55,264 bases of DNA from an uncultured Phycisphaerales bacterium (GCA_903929885.1 CAIYWI010000026.1:1-55264), one strand, 5' to 3'; counted from the stretch's first letter, positions 1 through 8,654 are shown. The notes: generated from the sequence alone by a model not told the origin. Numbers and translations are program-made.

Positions 1-11
1 ATCAGGGCCGC

Positions 12-632
12 TCATCGCGTCAACTCCCGGGTGGCTTCGAGGTGTCGGCCCGTCAGCGCGTCCTCGAATCGCACGCGGAGCGTGTAGGCGCCGCCGCTTG
101 CCGGGCCTGTCAGCGGCGATTCGATCGTGTAGTGCGTGCCGGCGGGACTCGAGCGATAGGCATCACGCAACGCGGCCGGACCGGTGCGGCCGGCGGCGAG
201 CGTGGTTCCCGCGGCGTCCGTCACTTCGACCGTCATCACGCCCACCGCCTGCGTGAATCGCCGCCGCCCGTCGAGGGTGCGGACATGGACGCGAACGCCG
301 GTGGCCGGTGCCTTGGCATCGAGCGGGAGGAGCGTCGAGAAGGAGTCGATCTCGAGCACGCTCACGGCCGGTGTCGACGCGACCGCTTCAGGGCTCACGT
401 TCGCCTGTCGCGACGCGGCCTCGAGTTTGGCGCTGAGTTCGTCGCGGGCGGCGACCAGGGCGTCGATTTCCGCTCGTTGGGACGCGACCGTGCGACGGAG
501 TTCGTCGTTCTGGGCCGAGACGCTGGAGGAACCGCCGAGCGTGCACCCCCCAAGCAACAGGCACGCGGCGGCAAGGGCGGCGGTCGCGACCGGGCGGGCG
601 AACGACGAAGGCGTGGCGGGCGAAGGGACCAT
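12..632 (-). CDS. Small putative lipoprotein with coiled-coil segment
   Basis: The 206-residue product has an N-terminal hydrophobic stretch ending in LLGGC, a good lipobox, so it is probably lipid-anchored at Cys30 and exposed to the periplasm. Residues about 40-75 (NDELRRTVASQRAEIDALVA and following) look like a short coiled coil. The C-terminal half is beta-rich (VRVHVRTLDGRRRF, YTLRVRFEDALTGRHLEATRELTR), like a small Ig-like fold. The ATG at 632 puts the signal peptide at the right length. It is divergent from the oxidoreductase gene with a gap of about 80 bases. I do not recognise a named family, and function is unknown. Confidence 0.75.
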   Translation of the reverse strand: MVPSPATPSSFARPVATAALAAACLLLGGCTLGGSSSVSAQNDELRRTVASQRAEIDALVAARDELSAKLEAASRQANVSPEAVASTPAVSVLEIDSFSTLLPLDAKAPATGVRVHVRTLDGRRRFTQAVGVMTVEVTDAAGTTLAAGRTGPAALRDAYRSSPAGTHYTIESPLTGPASGGAYTLRVRFEDALTGRHLEATRELTR

Positions 633-714
633 CAGGTGAGGTTAGGGCGGGGACCCCATCGGGTCCGCTCGTGGGCGCAAGGGGCCTGGCCTGCCGATAC
701 TGTTGGGCATTCGC

Positions 715-2964
715 ATGTCCACTCCCTTCCGCCCATACACCGCCGGCGGCGGCTTTCCCGCCATCTGGTACACCTTCCGCAAGGCCGCCGAGACAGGTGG
801 CCTCGGGGGCATGTGGCGCATGTGGCAGGCCTTGAACAGCAAGAACGCCTGCAAGACCTGTGCGCTGGGCATGGGCGGGCAGCAGGGGGGCATGGTCAAC
901 GAGGCCGGGCACTTCCCGGAGGTGTGCAAGAAGAGCGTGCAGGCGATGGCGGCCGACATGCAGGGGCGGATCCATCCCCGATTCTGGGATGAGTTCGGCT
1001 TCGACGCCCTCGAGCGCTTCACCCCGCGCCAACTCGAAGCCGCGGGACGCGTGGCCTCGCCCCTCTACGCGGCGGCGGGGGATCGGAGCTACCGGCCCAT
1101 CACGTGGGATGAGGCGATGGAGCGGGCGGCCGCCTCGCTGCGTCAAGCACCTCCAGACGAGTCGTTCTTCTATCTCAGCGGTCGTTCCTCGAACGAGGCG
1201 GGCTTCCTGCTTCAGGTGCTGGCGCGGTTGCTGGGCACCAACAACGTGAACAACTGCTCGTTCTTCTGCCATCAGGCCAGCGGGGTTGCGCTCGCGAGCG
1301 TGACGGGATCGGGCACGGCGACGGTGTCGCTCGACGACGTGGCCGAGTGCGACCTGTTCTTCCTGATCGGAGGCAACCCCGCGAGCAACCATCCGCGGCT
1401 GATGCGGTCGCTGCTCGAACTCAAGCGGGCGGGCGGGAAGGTGGTCGTGATCAACCCCATGCGAGAGGTGGGGCTGGTGCGGTTCAAGGTGCCGTCGGAT
1501 CCGATCAGCCTCATGTTCGGGACGACGATCGCGGACGAGTACGTGATGCCCCATATCGGCGGCGACATCGCGCTGCTGCACGGTCTGCTGAAGGCGACGG
1601 TGTCGCGAGGGCTGGTGGACTCGGACTACGTGCAGACGAGGACGGAGGGGTACGAGGCGGCGAAGGCGACGGCGTGCGGCTTGGCGTGGGACGTGATCGA
1701 GGCGCATTCGGGCGTGGACCGCGAGACGATCGACCGCATCGCCGCGATGTACGGGCGAAGCAAGCGGACGATTTTCGCCTGGACCATGGGCATCACGCAC
1801 CACGAGCACGGGGCCGACAACGTGCGGGCCATCGCGAACCTCGCGATGGCAAGGGGCATGCTCGGGCGACCGGGCCGGGGGTTGCTGCCCCTGCGCGGGC
1901 ACAGCAACATCCAGGGCATCGGTTCGATGGGCGCGGTTCCCAAGTTGAAGCAGGCGACGGCCGACGCCATCGCGAGCGAGCTTGGCGCCACGCTGCCAGC
2001 GGGCGCCGGCATGGACACGCTCGAGTGCATCCAGCGGGCCTCGGAGGGTCGGGTGCGGGCGGCGGTGCACCTGGGCGGCAATCTTTTCGGCAGCGCGCCC
2101 GACGCGGGGTTCGCCAGAAGCGCGTTGTCGCGAATCGGCACGACGATCTTCCTGACGACGACGCTGAACACCGGGCACATGCACGGGCGGGGCAGGGAGA
2201 GCATCATCCTGCCGGTCCTGGCCCGCGACGAGGAGCCGCAGGCCACGACGCAGGAGTCGATGTTCAACTTCGTGCGGCTGAGCGAGGGCGGACGGCCCCG
2301 CTTCGACGGCGCGCGTGCCGAATCGTCGATCATCGTCGATCTCGGCCGGCGGACGCTTCCCGCGGGGGTGTCGGAGCGGTTCGCCGCCTTCGACGACTTG
2401 CGGGCGGTGCGACGGCTGATCGCCAAGGCCGTCCCGGGCTACGAGGCCATCGCGGCCATCGACCAGACCAAGCGGGAGTTCCACGTGGGGGGGCGACTCT
2501 TCCACAAGCCCACGTTCAACACGCCGAACGGACGGGCGAAGTTCCACGCGGTGTCGCTCCCCGAGCCGACCGAGCTGGGCGACGGCGTGCTGCGACTCAT
2601 GACGATTCGCAGCGAGGGGCAGTTCAACACCGTGGTGTACGACGAAGAGGACGTCTACCGAGGCCAGGAGCGGCGGGACGTGATCCTCATGAGCCCCGAG
2701 GACATCCGGCGACTCGGTCTTCGGGTGGATGCCAAGGTCACGGTGTCGAGCGACGCAGGCGAGATGCGTGGGGTGCTGGTGCGAGCGGCCGACATCCGTC
2801 CCGGAAACGCGGCGATGTACTACCCCGAGGCCAACACGCTGGTGCCACGTCGCGTCGATCGCGAGAGTCGAACCCCGTCGTTCAAGAACGTGCCCGTGCG
2901 AGTGGTCGCGGAGCGGTCGCTCCCGGTCATCGCATCGCGCGGGCCAGGAGTCGTTCATGCGTAA
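715..2964 (+). CDS. FdhF/YdeP-family molybdopterin oxidoreductase
   Basis: This is a large molybdopterin-dependent oxidoreductase of about 749 residues, related to formate dehydrogenase alpha subunits and the YdeP group. An N-terminal cysteine motif (CKTCALGMGGQQGG) and the NNCSFFCHQASG segment are typical of this family. The middle has the molybdopterin-binding layout (GNPASNHPRL, TMGITHHEHG, GHSNIQGIGSMG), and the C-terminal cofactor-dinucleotide domain includes FNTVVYDEEDVYRG and PEANTLVPR. The family is usually cytoplasmic with Mo/W-bisMGD, and the true substrate is rarely known. I place the start at ATG 715, with an in-frame TTG at 703 possible. Its 3' end overlaps the next gene by 8 bases, so the two are probably co-transcribed. 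Confidence 0.9.
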   Translation: MSTPFRPYTAGGGFPAIWYTFRKAAETGGLGGMWRMWQALNSKNACKTCALGMGGQQGGMVNEAGHFPEVCKKSVQAMAADMQGRIHPRFWDEFGFDALERFTPRQLEAAGRVASPLYAAAGDRSYRPITWDEAMERAAASLRQAPPDESFFYLSGRSSNEAGFLLQVLARLLGTNNVNNCSFFCHQASGVALASVTGSGTATVSLDDVAECDLFFLIGGNPASNHPRLMRSLLELKRAGGKVVVINPMREVGLVRFKVPSDPISLMFGTTIADEYVMPHIGGDIALLHGLLKATVSRGLVDSDYVQTRTEGYEAAKATACGLAWDVIEAHSGVDRETIDRIAAMYGRSKRTIFAWTMGITHHEHGADNVRAIANLAMARGMLGRPGRGLLPLRGHSNIQGIGSMGAVPKLKQATADAIASELGATLPAGAGMDTLECIQRASEGRVRAAVHLGGNLFGSAPDAGFARSALSRIGTTIFLTTTLNTGHMHGRGRESIILPVLARDEEPQATTQESMFNFVRLSEGGRPRFDGARAESSIIVDLGRRTLPAGVSERFAAFDDLRAVRRLIAKAVPGYEAIAAIDQTKREFHVGGRLFHKPTFNTPNGRAKFHAVSLPEPTELGDGVLRLMTIRSEGQFNTVVYDEEDVYRGQERRDVILMSPEDIRRLGLRVDAKVTVSSDAGEMRGVLVRAADIRPGNAAMYYPEANTLVPRRVDRESRTPSFKNVPVRVVAERSLPVIASRGPGVVHA

Positions 2965-3511
2965 TCTCGAGTTCAAGGCCGAACTCCGCGAACCGGTGAT
3001 CGCACGCGAGGTGTGCCGCGCCCTGGGCGCCACGCTCATCGGCACGATGCGTCAGGTCGACACGTACTACCGCATGGCCGCAGGGCGGCTCAAGCGTCGC
3101 GAGATCAGCGTCGACGTGCCGCCGGGCGAAACCCCCGCCGAGCCCGAGGTGGAGATCATCTTCTACGAGCGCCCCAACGAGGTGGGGGCCAAGGTGAGCC
3201 GATTCCGCATCTATTCCGAGGAGCGGGCGGCGGAGGTCTTCGGCCGCGAGCCGCTCCCCATCTGGCTGGTGGTGAAGAAGGTGCGGACGCTGTACATGCT
3301 GGGCAACACGCGGATCCATCTGGATCAAGTCGAGGGGCTCGGCTGGTTCCTCGAGTTCGAGCACCTGATGTCGCGAGACGCATCGAACGAGAGCGCGAAG
3401 GCCGAGATCGCCCGTCTGAGGCAGGCGTTCGCGATGGTCCTCGGCGAACCGATCGACTGCGGGTACAGCGACCTCATCGCCGCAGGCATCGAGGGCGGAC
3501 GTCCCGCCTGA
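2957..3511 (+). CDS. CYTH-domain protein (class IV adenylate cyclase/triphosphatase-like)
   Basis: The 184-residue protein starts with NLEFKAEL, the CYTH signature strand that supplies acidic and basic residues to the tunnel active site. It continues with further charged strands (QVDTYYRM, LKRREISV, EVEIIFYERP, IHLDQVEGLGWFLEFEH), as in CyaB/ThTPase-like enzymes that act on triphosphorylated substrates. ATG 2957 has GGAG 6 bases upstream and lies inside the end of the oxidoreductase gene, so translation is probably coupled. Whether it makes cAMP or hydrolyses a triphosphate cannot be told from the sequence. Confidence 0.85.
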   Translation: MRNLEFKAELREPVIAREVCRALGATLIGTMRQVDTYYRMAAGRLKRREISVDVPPGETPAEPEVEIIFYERPNEVGAKVSRFRIYSEERAAEVFGREPLPIWLVVKKVRTLYMLGNTRIHLDQVEGLGWFLEFEHLMSRDASNESAKAEIARLRQAFAMVLGEPIDCGYSDLIAAGIEGGRPA

Positions 3512-3562
3512 TGGCGCCACCGGCGCGAACTCCGGAGTCATTGCACCGCTACGCTGGGTGTC

Positions 3563-5002
3563 ATGCACGGCGATGATCATGTCAATCCGGCGGTGAGATG
3601 GACGCACGGCCCCTTGATCTGGGCGGTGAGCGCGACAGTGGGGGCGGCGGGCGGCTGGCTGGCCGCGGCGGCGGTTCCCGGCGTGCTTGACGACCAGGGG
3701 CGTGCGATCGTTCCCCTGTGGCTGGTGGCGCCCTTCGCGGCGTTGCTCGCCTCGATCGCCCTGATGCCCTTCATCAGCGAGCGGATCTGGCACCGTCACT
3801 TCCCCGATTTCTCCTTCGGCCTGGGCGCGTTCGTCGCGATGTACATGCTGCGGGCCTTCGGCATGGCCGACCCCGCAGGACACGGCACCGTCGGCGGTCA
3901 TGCCGTGATGCACGCGGCGATCGAGTACTACTCCTTCGTCGCCCTGGTGTGCGGCTTGTACGTGGTGTCGGGGGGCATTCTCGTCGACATCAAGGGCAAG
4001 GCCACGCCCTTCTTCAACGCGGCGATCCTGGCCTTCGGCGCCGTCTTCGCCAACGTCGTGGGCACCACCGGCGCGTCGATGCTCCTGCTGCGGCCCTTCA
4101 TGCGGGCCAACGAGGGCCGCCTGCGCCCGATTCACATCGTGCTTTTCATCATGATCGTCAGCAACTGCGGCGGCCTCCTCACGCCCATCGGCGATCCGCC
4201 GCTCTACCTGGGCTTTCTCAAGGGCGTGCCCTTCGTCTGGACCACGGTGAACCTGTGGAACGAGTGGCTGCTGGTGGTGGGGTGCCTGCTGGCGATCTTC
4301 ATCGCCATCGACTGGCGCATCGGAGAGTCGCCCGCCGCCGCCGCCCCCTCGTCGTTCTCGGTGCGGGTCTCGGGGGCGACTGGTCTGGTGGCGTTGGCGC
4401 TGATGATCGCGGGAGTGTTCATCGACCCCGTGCTCAAGATGCAGTTCGGCATCGAGGGCATCCCCGTGGGCGCGACCTTCCAGTTGGCGGTCGCCGGCGC
4501 GTCGTACTGGCTCGCCAAGCGTGACATCCTCGAACGCAACCAGTTCTCCTTCTTCCCGGTGAAGGAGGTGTCGCTGCTCTTCCTGGGCATCTTCCTCACC
4601 ATGATTCCTGCCCTGGGATACCTGGCCGCCAACGGCCAGAAGATGGGCGTCGATTCTCCCACGGCCTTTTACTTCTACACCGGGGCGCTCAGCGCGGTGT
4701 TGGACAACGCTCCGACCTACGTGAACTTCCTCCAGATCGCCATCGGCCCCGTCGCCATCGACCGGACCAGCATCGACGCCATGCTCGCCGGCCCGTCGGG
4801 GCCCGCCACGCTGGCGGCGATCTCTTCGGGCGCCGTCTTCTTCGGCGCCATCACCTACATCGGAAACGGGCCGAACTTCATGGTCCGCACCATCGCCTCG
4901 AGCGCCGGTGTCCGCATGCCCGGGTTCTTCGGCTACCTCTTGCTGGCGATCGCCCTCCTGCTTCCCATCCTGGTGGTGAACTGGTTCGTCAACATCAGGT
5001 GA
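3563..5002 (+). CDS. NhaD/CitMHS-like ion transporter
   Basis: This 479-residue polytopic membrane protein has about 11-12 hydrophobic segments. It belongs to the ion transporter superfamily that holds NhaD Na+/H+ antiporters and citrate or arsenite permeases. Hallmarks are VVGTTGASMLLLRPFMRAN, SNCGGLLTPIGDPPLYLGFL (the re-entrant-loop motif) and SAVLDNAPTYVNF, with ITYIGNGPNFMVR in the second half of the inverted repeat. It most resembles the putative sodium:proton antiporter branch (CitMHS_2-like). ATG 3563 lacks a clear ribosome site. It is separated by 51 bases from the CYTH gene and could be co-transcribed. The ion carried is inferred, not shown. Confidence 0.88.
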   Translation: MHGDDHVNPAVRWTHGPLIWAVSATVGAAGGWLAAAAVPGVLDDQGRAIVPLWLVAPFAALLASIALMPFISERIWHRHFPDFSFGLGAFVAMYMLRAFGMADPAGHGTVGGHAVMHAAIEYYSFVALVCGLYVVSGGILVDIKGKATPFFNAAILAFGAVFANVVGTTGASMLLLRPFMRANEGRLRPIHIVLFIMIVSNCGGLLTPIGDPPLYLGFLKGVPFVWTTVNLWNEWLLVVGCLLAIFIAIDWRIGESPAAAAPSSFSVRVSGATGLVALALMIAGVFIDPVLKMQFGIEGIPVGATFQLAVAGASYWLAKRDILERNQFSFFPVKEVSLLFLGIFLTMIPALGYLAANGQKMGVDSPTAFYFYTGALSAVLDNAPTYVNFLQIAIGPVAIDRTSIDAMLAGPSGPATLAAISSGAVFFGAITYIGNGPNFMVRTIASSAGVRMPGFFGYLLLAIALLLPILVVNWFVNIR

Positions 5003-5085
5003 AGGGCGCTGGCCGCTTTGGGCGGAAACCGTCGCCGGCGGAATCCCAAGCATGAGTGGTTCCGCACCCTTTCGAAGGACGCTCC

Positions 5086-5904
5086 ATGCACTCAAGAACC
5101 CTCGGTGTCACCCTGTTCGCCCTGGCCGGACTCGTCACCCTTTCCGGCTGCATCATCGTGTCGCGAAACGACTCCTCCCTGGTCGACGGCTGGTCCGGCC
5201 CGAGCGAGACGCGGACGCTCACGGTCGCGCACGTCGCCGGTTCGCGGCTCGACGTTCGCACCCGCAACGGCTCAGTCGAAGTCCGTCAGGGGGGCGTCGA
5301 CGAGGTGACCATCACCGCCACCATTCGCGCTCGCTCGCAGGATCGACTGTCCAAGGCCACGCTCATCGCCCATCGAGATGCCGCGGGCACGCTCGAGGTG
5401 CGAGTCGAGTGGCCTGACGGCCCTCGGAGCGGCGAGGGAGCGTCCATCGTCGTCGTGACCCCTTCCGCGGCCAAGGTGTCGGCCCGAAGCTCCAACGGAC
5501 CCATGGTGGTCCACCTCGCCGACTGCCGCGAGGTCGATGCGGAGAGTTCGAACGGCGACATCATCGTCGACGCGCCTGGTGCGATCGTGAAGGCCTCGTC
5601 GTCCAACGGCAAGGTCGAACTCGAGGGCGTGGCGGGGGCGCAGGTCGCGACGTCGAACGACAGCGTGCGGATCTCGCTGGGAGCCGATGCGATCGGCCCG
5701 GTGGAGATCCGCACGTCCAACGGGCCGGTCGACCTCTGCGTCGGTCCTGCCTTCGGGGGATTGCTCGGCACGGCCACCTCCAACGCCCGCGTCCGCATGG
5801 ACGTTGCGCGGGCGGTTGCTCGCGGCGGCGGGTTTGACTTCGGTCCGGGCGTCCGGTCGGTCATCAGGACCTCGAACGCCCCCATTCGGGTCAGGGGCAC
5901 GTGA
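5086..5904 (+). CDS. Lipoprotein with repeated SSNG/TSNG beta-strand motifs (DUF4097-like)
   Basis: The 272-residue product has a signal peptide ending in TLSGC, a lipobox, so it is a predicted lipoprotein. After residue 40 it consists of short beta strands, each introduced by a Thr/Ser-Asn motif: RTRNGSVEV, RSSNGPMVV, ESSNGDIIV, SSSNGKVEL, RTSNGPVDL, ATSNARVRM, RTSNAPIRV. Such a ladder is typical of DUF4097-type putative adhesin or auto-transporter-like beta-helix proteins. ATG 5086 is preferred over an in-frame GTG at 5056 because GAAGGA sits 7 bases upstream. The function may be structural at the cell surface; this is inference. Confidence 0.8.
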   Translation: MHSRTLGVTLFALAGLVTLSGCIIVSRNDSSLVDGWSGPSETRTLTVAHVAGSRLDVRTRNGSVEVRQGGVDEVTITATIRARSQDRLSKATLIAHRDAAGTLEVRVEWPDGPRSGEGASIVVVTPSAAKVSARSSNGPMVVHLADCREVDAESSNGDIIVDAPGAIVKASSSNGKVELEGVAGAQVATSNDSVRISLGADAIGPVEIRTSNGPVDLCVGPAFGGLLGTATSNARVRMDVARAVARGGGFDFGPGVRSVIRTSNAPIRVRGT

Positions 5905-5920
5905 GGAATTTCCCCGGCAC

Positions 5921-5952
5921 GGGCGAAGAGCGCCCCCGGGCTCGCCCTCTTT
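5921..5952 (+). terminator. Possible terminator after the SSNG lipoprotein gene
   Basis: GGGCGA at 5921-5926 can pair with TCGCCC at 5942-5947, followed by TCTTTC, 17 bases after the stop codon. The stem is short and the region GC-rich, so this is only plausible. Confidence 0.35.
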
Positions 5953-6068
5953 CATCCCGACCCCCGCAACACCGCCGCGACTGCCCGAAATCGGCTGGGT
6001 GATCCTGCCGATGACCTTGCTCGGGCACCGCGGCGATGTTGTTTTCGGTCACGTCAGTCACTTGGCGC

Positions 6069-6097
6069 TTCCGATAACGCCGGGGCTCGGGTATAGT
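6069..6097 (+). promoter_or_regulatory. Possible promoter of the ACT-domain gene
   Basis: TATAGT at 6092-6097 is a good -10-like hexamer in otherwise GC-rich DNA, 22 bases before the ATG at 6119. TTCCGA at 6069-6074 sits 17 bases upstream but matches the -35 consensus poorly. Confidence 0.35.
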
Positions 6098-6118
6098 CAG
6101 AGGGTCGGGCGGGCCGCC

Positions 6119-6622
6119 ATGAGCGAATCCATCACTCCAATCGAGACCACGCGGGGGTTCTCCCCGCCGTCCGTGACGCAGTTCAGCGTCTTCCTGACCA
6201 ACAAGGTGGGGAAACTCTTCGATCTCGTCGAGGCCTTCGAGGGGTCGACCTGCAGCATCTGCGCCCTGTCGGTGCACGAGGCGAGCGATCATGCGGTCGT
6301 GCGGCTCGTGACCAACAACGCGAAGGCGGCCGTGGAGCTGCTGCGCAAGGAGAATCTCCCGTACAGCGAACGCGACGTGCTGGTGGTCGAACTCTCCGGG
6401 TCCCACTCCCTCGCGAGCATGTGCCTGTGCCTGCTCTCCGCCGAGTTGTCGATCCACTTCGCCTACCCGCTCATGCTCCGCAGTTGCGGCACGCCCACCA
6501 TCGCCCTGGCGGTCGATGATCTGACGCTCGGCGGGCAGATTCTCCGCCGCAAGGAGTTTCGACTTCTGGGCGAGGCGGACCTGGCCGATCGTCCGGGTTC
6601 ATCCGGTTCTTCGCGATCCTGA
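6119..6622 (+). CDS. Tandem ACT-domain protein
   Basis: The 167-residue protein has an ACT-like regulatory domain at about residues 20-95 (FSVFLTNKVGKLFDLVEAF, then DHAVVRLVTNNAKAAVELL and DVLVVELS). A second, related fold follows (SLASMCLCLLSAELSIHFAYPL, then PTIALAVDDLTLGGQILRR). Stand-alone double-ACT proteins generally bind amino acids or other small ligands and act as sensors. There is no catalytic domain. ATG 6119 lies just after a -10-like TATAGT. A strong hairpin follows the gene, and the next gene is convergent, so this looks monocistronic. Confidence 0.82.
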   Translation: MSESITPIETTRGFSPPSVTQFSVFLTNKVGKLFDLVEAFEGSTCSICALSVHEASDHAVVRLVTNNAKAAVELLRKENLPYSERDVLVVELSGSHSLASMCLCLLSAELSIHFAYPLMLRSCGTPTIALAVDDLTLGGQILRRKEFRLLGEADLADRPGSSGSSRS

Positions 6623-6658
6623 CCCGGTCCAGGGATCGGCCTCGCCGACCATGCAACG

Positions 6659-6695
6659 ACAAGGCCTGCACCCAGAGGTGCAGGCCTTGTGCTTT
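6659..6695 (+). terminator. Strong intrinsic terminator between convergent genes
   Basis: A perfect 14-bp stem (ACAAGGCCTGCACC at 6659-6672 with its complement at 6677-6690) closes a 4-base loop and is followed by GCTTTC. It lies 36 bases after the ACT gene and 48 bases from the end of the convergent cysteine-rich gene, so it may serve both. Confidence 0.8.
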
Positions 6696-6738
6696 CACGG
6701 GATTGACGCGTCACGCACGAGGCGTGGCCGCATGATCA

Positions 6739-7809
6739 TCACTCGCAGGTGCCGGTGGCGCAGGTCGTGCCGTTGCCGCGGTAGGTGCCCTGGGCGGCGG
6801 TGCAGCGTTCCTCGGTGAGGACGACGCAACGAAGGGCGCCGGCAGGATCACGGAGGCAGCACGCGCCCGTGGGGGGCGGAGTGCAGGTGGTCTCGGTGCA
6901 GGCCGAACCGTCGCCGCGGTAGAAGCCCTGGCGACCGGCGCAGTCGCGGCCGCTCAGCACGACGCACTCGACGCCGCCTGAAGAGGTGCGAACGCAGCAT
7001 GCGCCCGTGGGAGCGGGGGGCGGGGTGCAGGTGGTGGCGGTGCAGGTGCTGTTGGGGCCGCGGAACGAACCGCGACGGGCGAAGCACTGCTCGGCGCTCA
7101 GCACGACGCACTCGACGGCGCCGGTGTTGGAGCGGACGCAGCACGCGCCGGTGGGAGCGGGGGGCGGGGTGCAGGTCGTCGCGGTGCAGGTCGTGTTGGG
7201 GCCGCGGAAGAACCCTTGGCGGGTGCGGCACTGGTCGGCGCTGAGGATCACGCACTCGACGCCGCCGGAGGCGTTGCGGACGCAGCATGCGCCGGTGGGC
7301 GCGGGCGGCGGGGCGCAGGTGGTGTCGGTGCAGGCCGTGCCGTTGCCGCGGTAGATGCCGCCACGCTGGCGGCAGACGGTGGCGGAGACGACGACGCACT
7401 GGATGCCGGTGCTGGACCGGACGCAGCACGCGCCCGTCGGGGCGGGAGGCAGGCAGGTGGGGCCGGTGCAAGCGACGTTGTCGCCGCGGTAGGTGCCGTT
7501 GCGGGCGGTGCAGTCGGCGGCGGTGAGCCGCACGCACGCGGTCGAACCGTTGGGGGCCGGAACGCAGCATGCGCCGGTGACCGGCGGCACGCAGGTGGTG
7601 GCGGTGCACTCGGTGCCGTCACCCCTGTAGAAGCCGCGACGGGCGCGGCAGTCGGCCGCGCTCAGGACGACACACTCGACGGTGCCGTTCTGGGTGCGGA
7701 CGCAGCACGCGCCGCTGGTCTGCGCGGAGGCCTGCGCGGGGGCGATCGCGAGGATCACCGTGGCGGCGGCAGCGGTACAGAGCGACTTGATCAACGACGC
7801 GATTCTCAT
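6739..7809 (-). CDS. Secreted protein of seven 46-residue cysteine-rich GACC repeats
   Basis: The 356-residue protein has a signal peptide (MRIASLIKSL..., cleavage near AQASA-QT) and then almost nothing but seven repeats starting at residue 33. Each repeat follows GACCVR-x6-10-C-VVLSA-x2-C-x4-G-x-YRG-x4-C-T-x2-TC and is joined by PPPAPT linkers. Six cysteines per repeat give 42 in total, presumably in disulfides. ATG 7809 has AAGGGAG upstream. Longer in-frame starts would bury the signal peptide. Such GACC repeat proteins occur in planctomycetes but I know of no assigned function. There is no PEP-CTERM tail, so it is probably released or periplasmic. Neighbours are unrelated. Confidence 0.85.
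   Translation of the reverse strand: MRIASLIKSLCTAAAATVILAIAPAQASAQTSGACCVRTQNGTVECVVLSAADCRARRGFYRGDGTECTATTCVPPVTGACCVPAPNGSTACVRLTAADCTARNGTYRGDNVACTGPTCLPPAPTGACCVRSSTGIQCVVVSATVCRQRGGIYRGNGTACTDTTCAPPPAPTGACCVRNASGGVECVILSADQCRTRQGFFRGPNTTCTATTCTPPPAPTGACCVRSNTGAVECVVLSAEQCFARRGSFRGPNSTCTATTCTPPPAPTGACCVRTSSGGVECVVLSGRDCAGRQGFYRGDGSACTETTCTPPPTGACCLRDPAGALRCVVLTEERCTAAQGTYRGNGTTCATGTCE
6742..7713 (-). repeat. Seven tandem 138-141-bp coding repeats
   Basis: The repeats encode the cysteine-rich modules of the secreted protein. The DNA units remain recognisably alike (for example the repeated gcagcacgcgcc segments on the plus strand), and repeats 4-6 are the closest to each other, which suggests expansion by unequal exchange. 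Confidence 0.85.
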
Positions 7810-7906
7810 GACATCTGCTCCCTTGTGGACCCCACGGAACCGAGCGTGCATCGGGGCGACCGATGCGACAACGGCATGGCTGGCCGCCCGATGCGGCTTC
7901 CCTGTC

Positions 7907-7934
7907 ATTATCCCGTGGGGCAACGATCGCGGAA
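7907..7934 (-). promoter_or_regulatory. Possible promoter of the cysteine-rich repeat gene
   Basis: On the minus strand, GATAAT (7907-7912) matches the -10 consensus at five of six bases. TTCCGC (7929-7934) lies 16 bases further upstream as a weak -35. The leader to ATG 7809 would be about 90 bases. Confidence 0.4.
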
Positions 7935-7959
7935 CGTCCCGGATTGCAACGGAGTGAGA

Positions 7960-7973
7960 AAAACCCGGGTTTT
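7960..7973. other. 14-bp perfect palindrome AAAACCCGGGTTTT
   Basis: It lies in the 233-base gap between the cysteine-rich gene and the methyltransferase gene, both on the minus strand. It could be an operator for the former or part of a weak terminator for the latter; on the minus strand it runs into TTTTTC. Confidence 0.4.
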
Positions 7974-8042
7974 GCCCAGTTGAGACGGATTATCAGCGTG
8001 GCAGGCGCCTTCGGGACCGAGTGGAATGCGAACATTCGCCGG

Positions 8043-8654
8043 TCAGGCCAGCACGAACCAGACGTTCTCGCCTCGATGGACGAGGATGTTGCTCGGGTGG
8101 AAGGACTCCTCCACCGCGTTCTTGACGGGATTGTCGTCCCGCCACAGGTAGTCATGCCCCGCGATGACGCCTCCGGGCCGTATCTTGGGCAGCCACGCGG
8201 CGATGTCGGCCTTGACGGACTCGTATTCGTGGCAGGCGTCGATGAAGACGATGTCGATCGATCCGTCGGCGAAGTCGCGTGCGGCCTCGACGGAGGGCTT
8301 GCGGACCGGCGTGATGAGATCCCCGTATTCGCGCGTGTTCTCGAGGAACAGGTCGAAGAGCGAACCGGCCCGCACCCACGGGTCGTCGACGTTTTCGGGA
8401 GAGCCTTCCCACGTGTCGATGCAGAAGAAGCTCACCCGCTTGCCCAGCGAGCGAAGTTCGTGCGCCATGTAGACGCTGCTGCGACCTTTCCAGGAACCCA
8501 CCTCGACGAAGATCCCCCCGTCGCGGATCGACCTGGCGAAGTGCGAGTAGGTGAGCGGAAAGGTGAACCAGTTCTCGCCGACGGTCTGCCCGGATCGCTG
8601 GAGCGAACCGAGGGAGGTGGCATGGCGGACCCGAGCGGCATATTCGGCGTTCAT
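8043..8654 (-). CDS. Class I SAM-dependent methyltransferase
   Basis: The 203-residue protein has the SAM-binding motif I (FVEVGSWKGRSS), an acidic motif II (FFCIDTWEGS) and IDIVFIDACHEYESV followed by PGGVIAGHDY, as in the Methyltransf_24 group. Such enzymes often modify sugars or cell-surface glycans, but the substrate is unknown. The start is uncertain: ATG 8654 is chosen because the conserved fold begins soon after. In-frame ATGs at 8690 and 8762 would add residues without recognisable content, and none has a good ribosome site. Confidence 0.83.
   Translation of the reverse strand: MNAEYAARVRHATSLGSLQRSGQTVGENWFTFPLTYSHFARSIRDGGIFVEVGSWKGRSSVYMAHELRSLGKRVSFFCIDTWEGSPENVDDPWVRAGSLFDLFLENTREYGDLITPVRKPSVEAARDFADGSIDIVFIDACHEYESVKADIAAWLPKIRPGGVIAGHDYLWRDDNPVKNAVEESFHPSNILVHRGENVWFVLA

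Noticed and set aside
388..3045. Long minus-strand open frame opposite the oxidoreductase
   Set aside because: It is a shadow of a strongly conserved plus-strand enzyme, with no recognisable motifs.
6742..7713. CRISPR-like periodic repeats
   Set aside because: The 138-141-bp period is in frame and encodes the cysteine-rich modules; there are no spacers.
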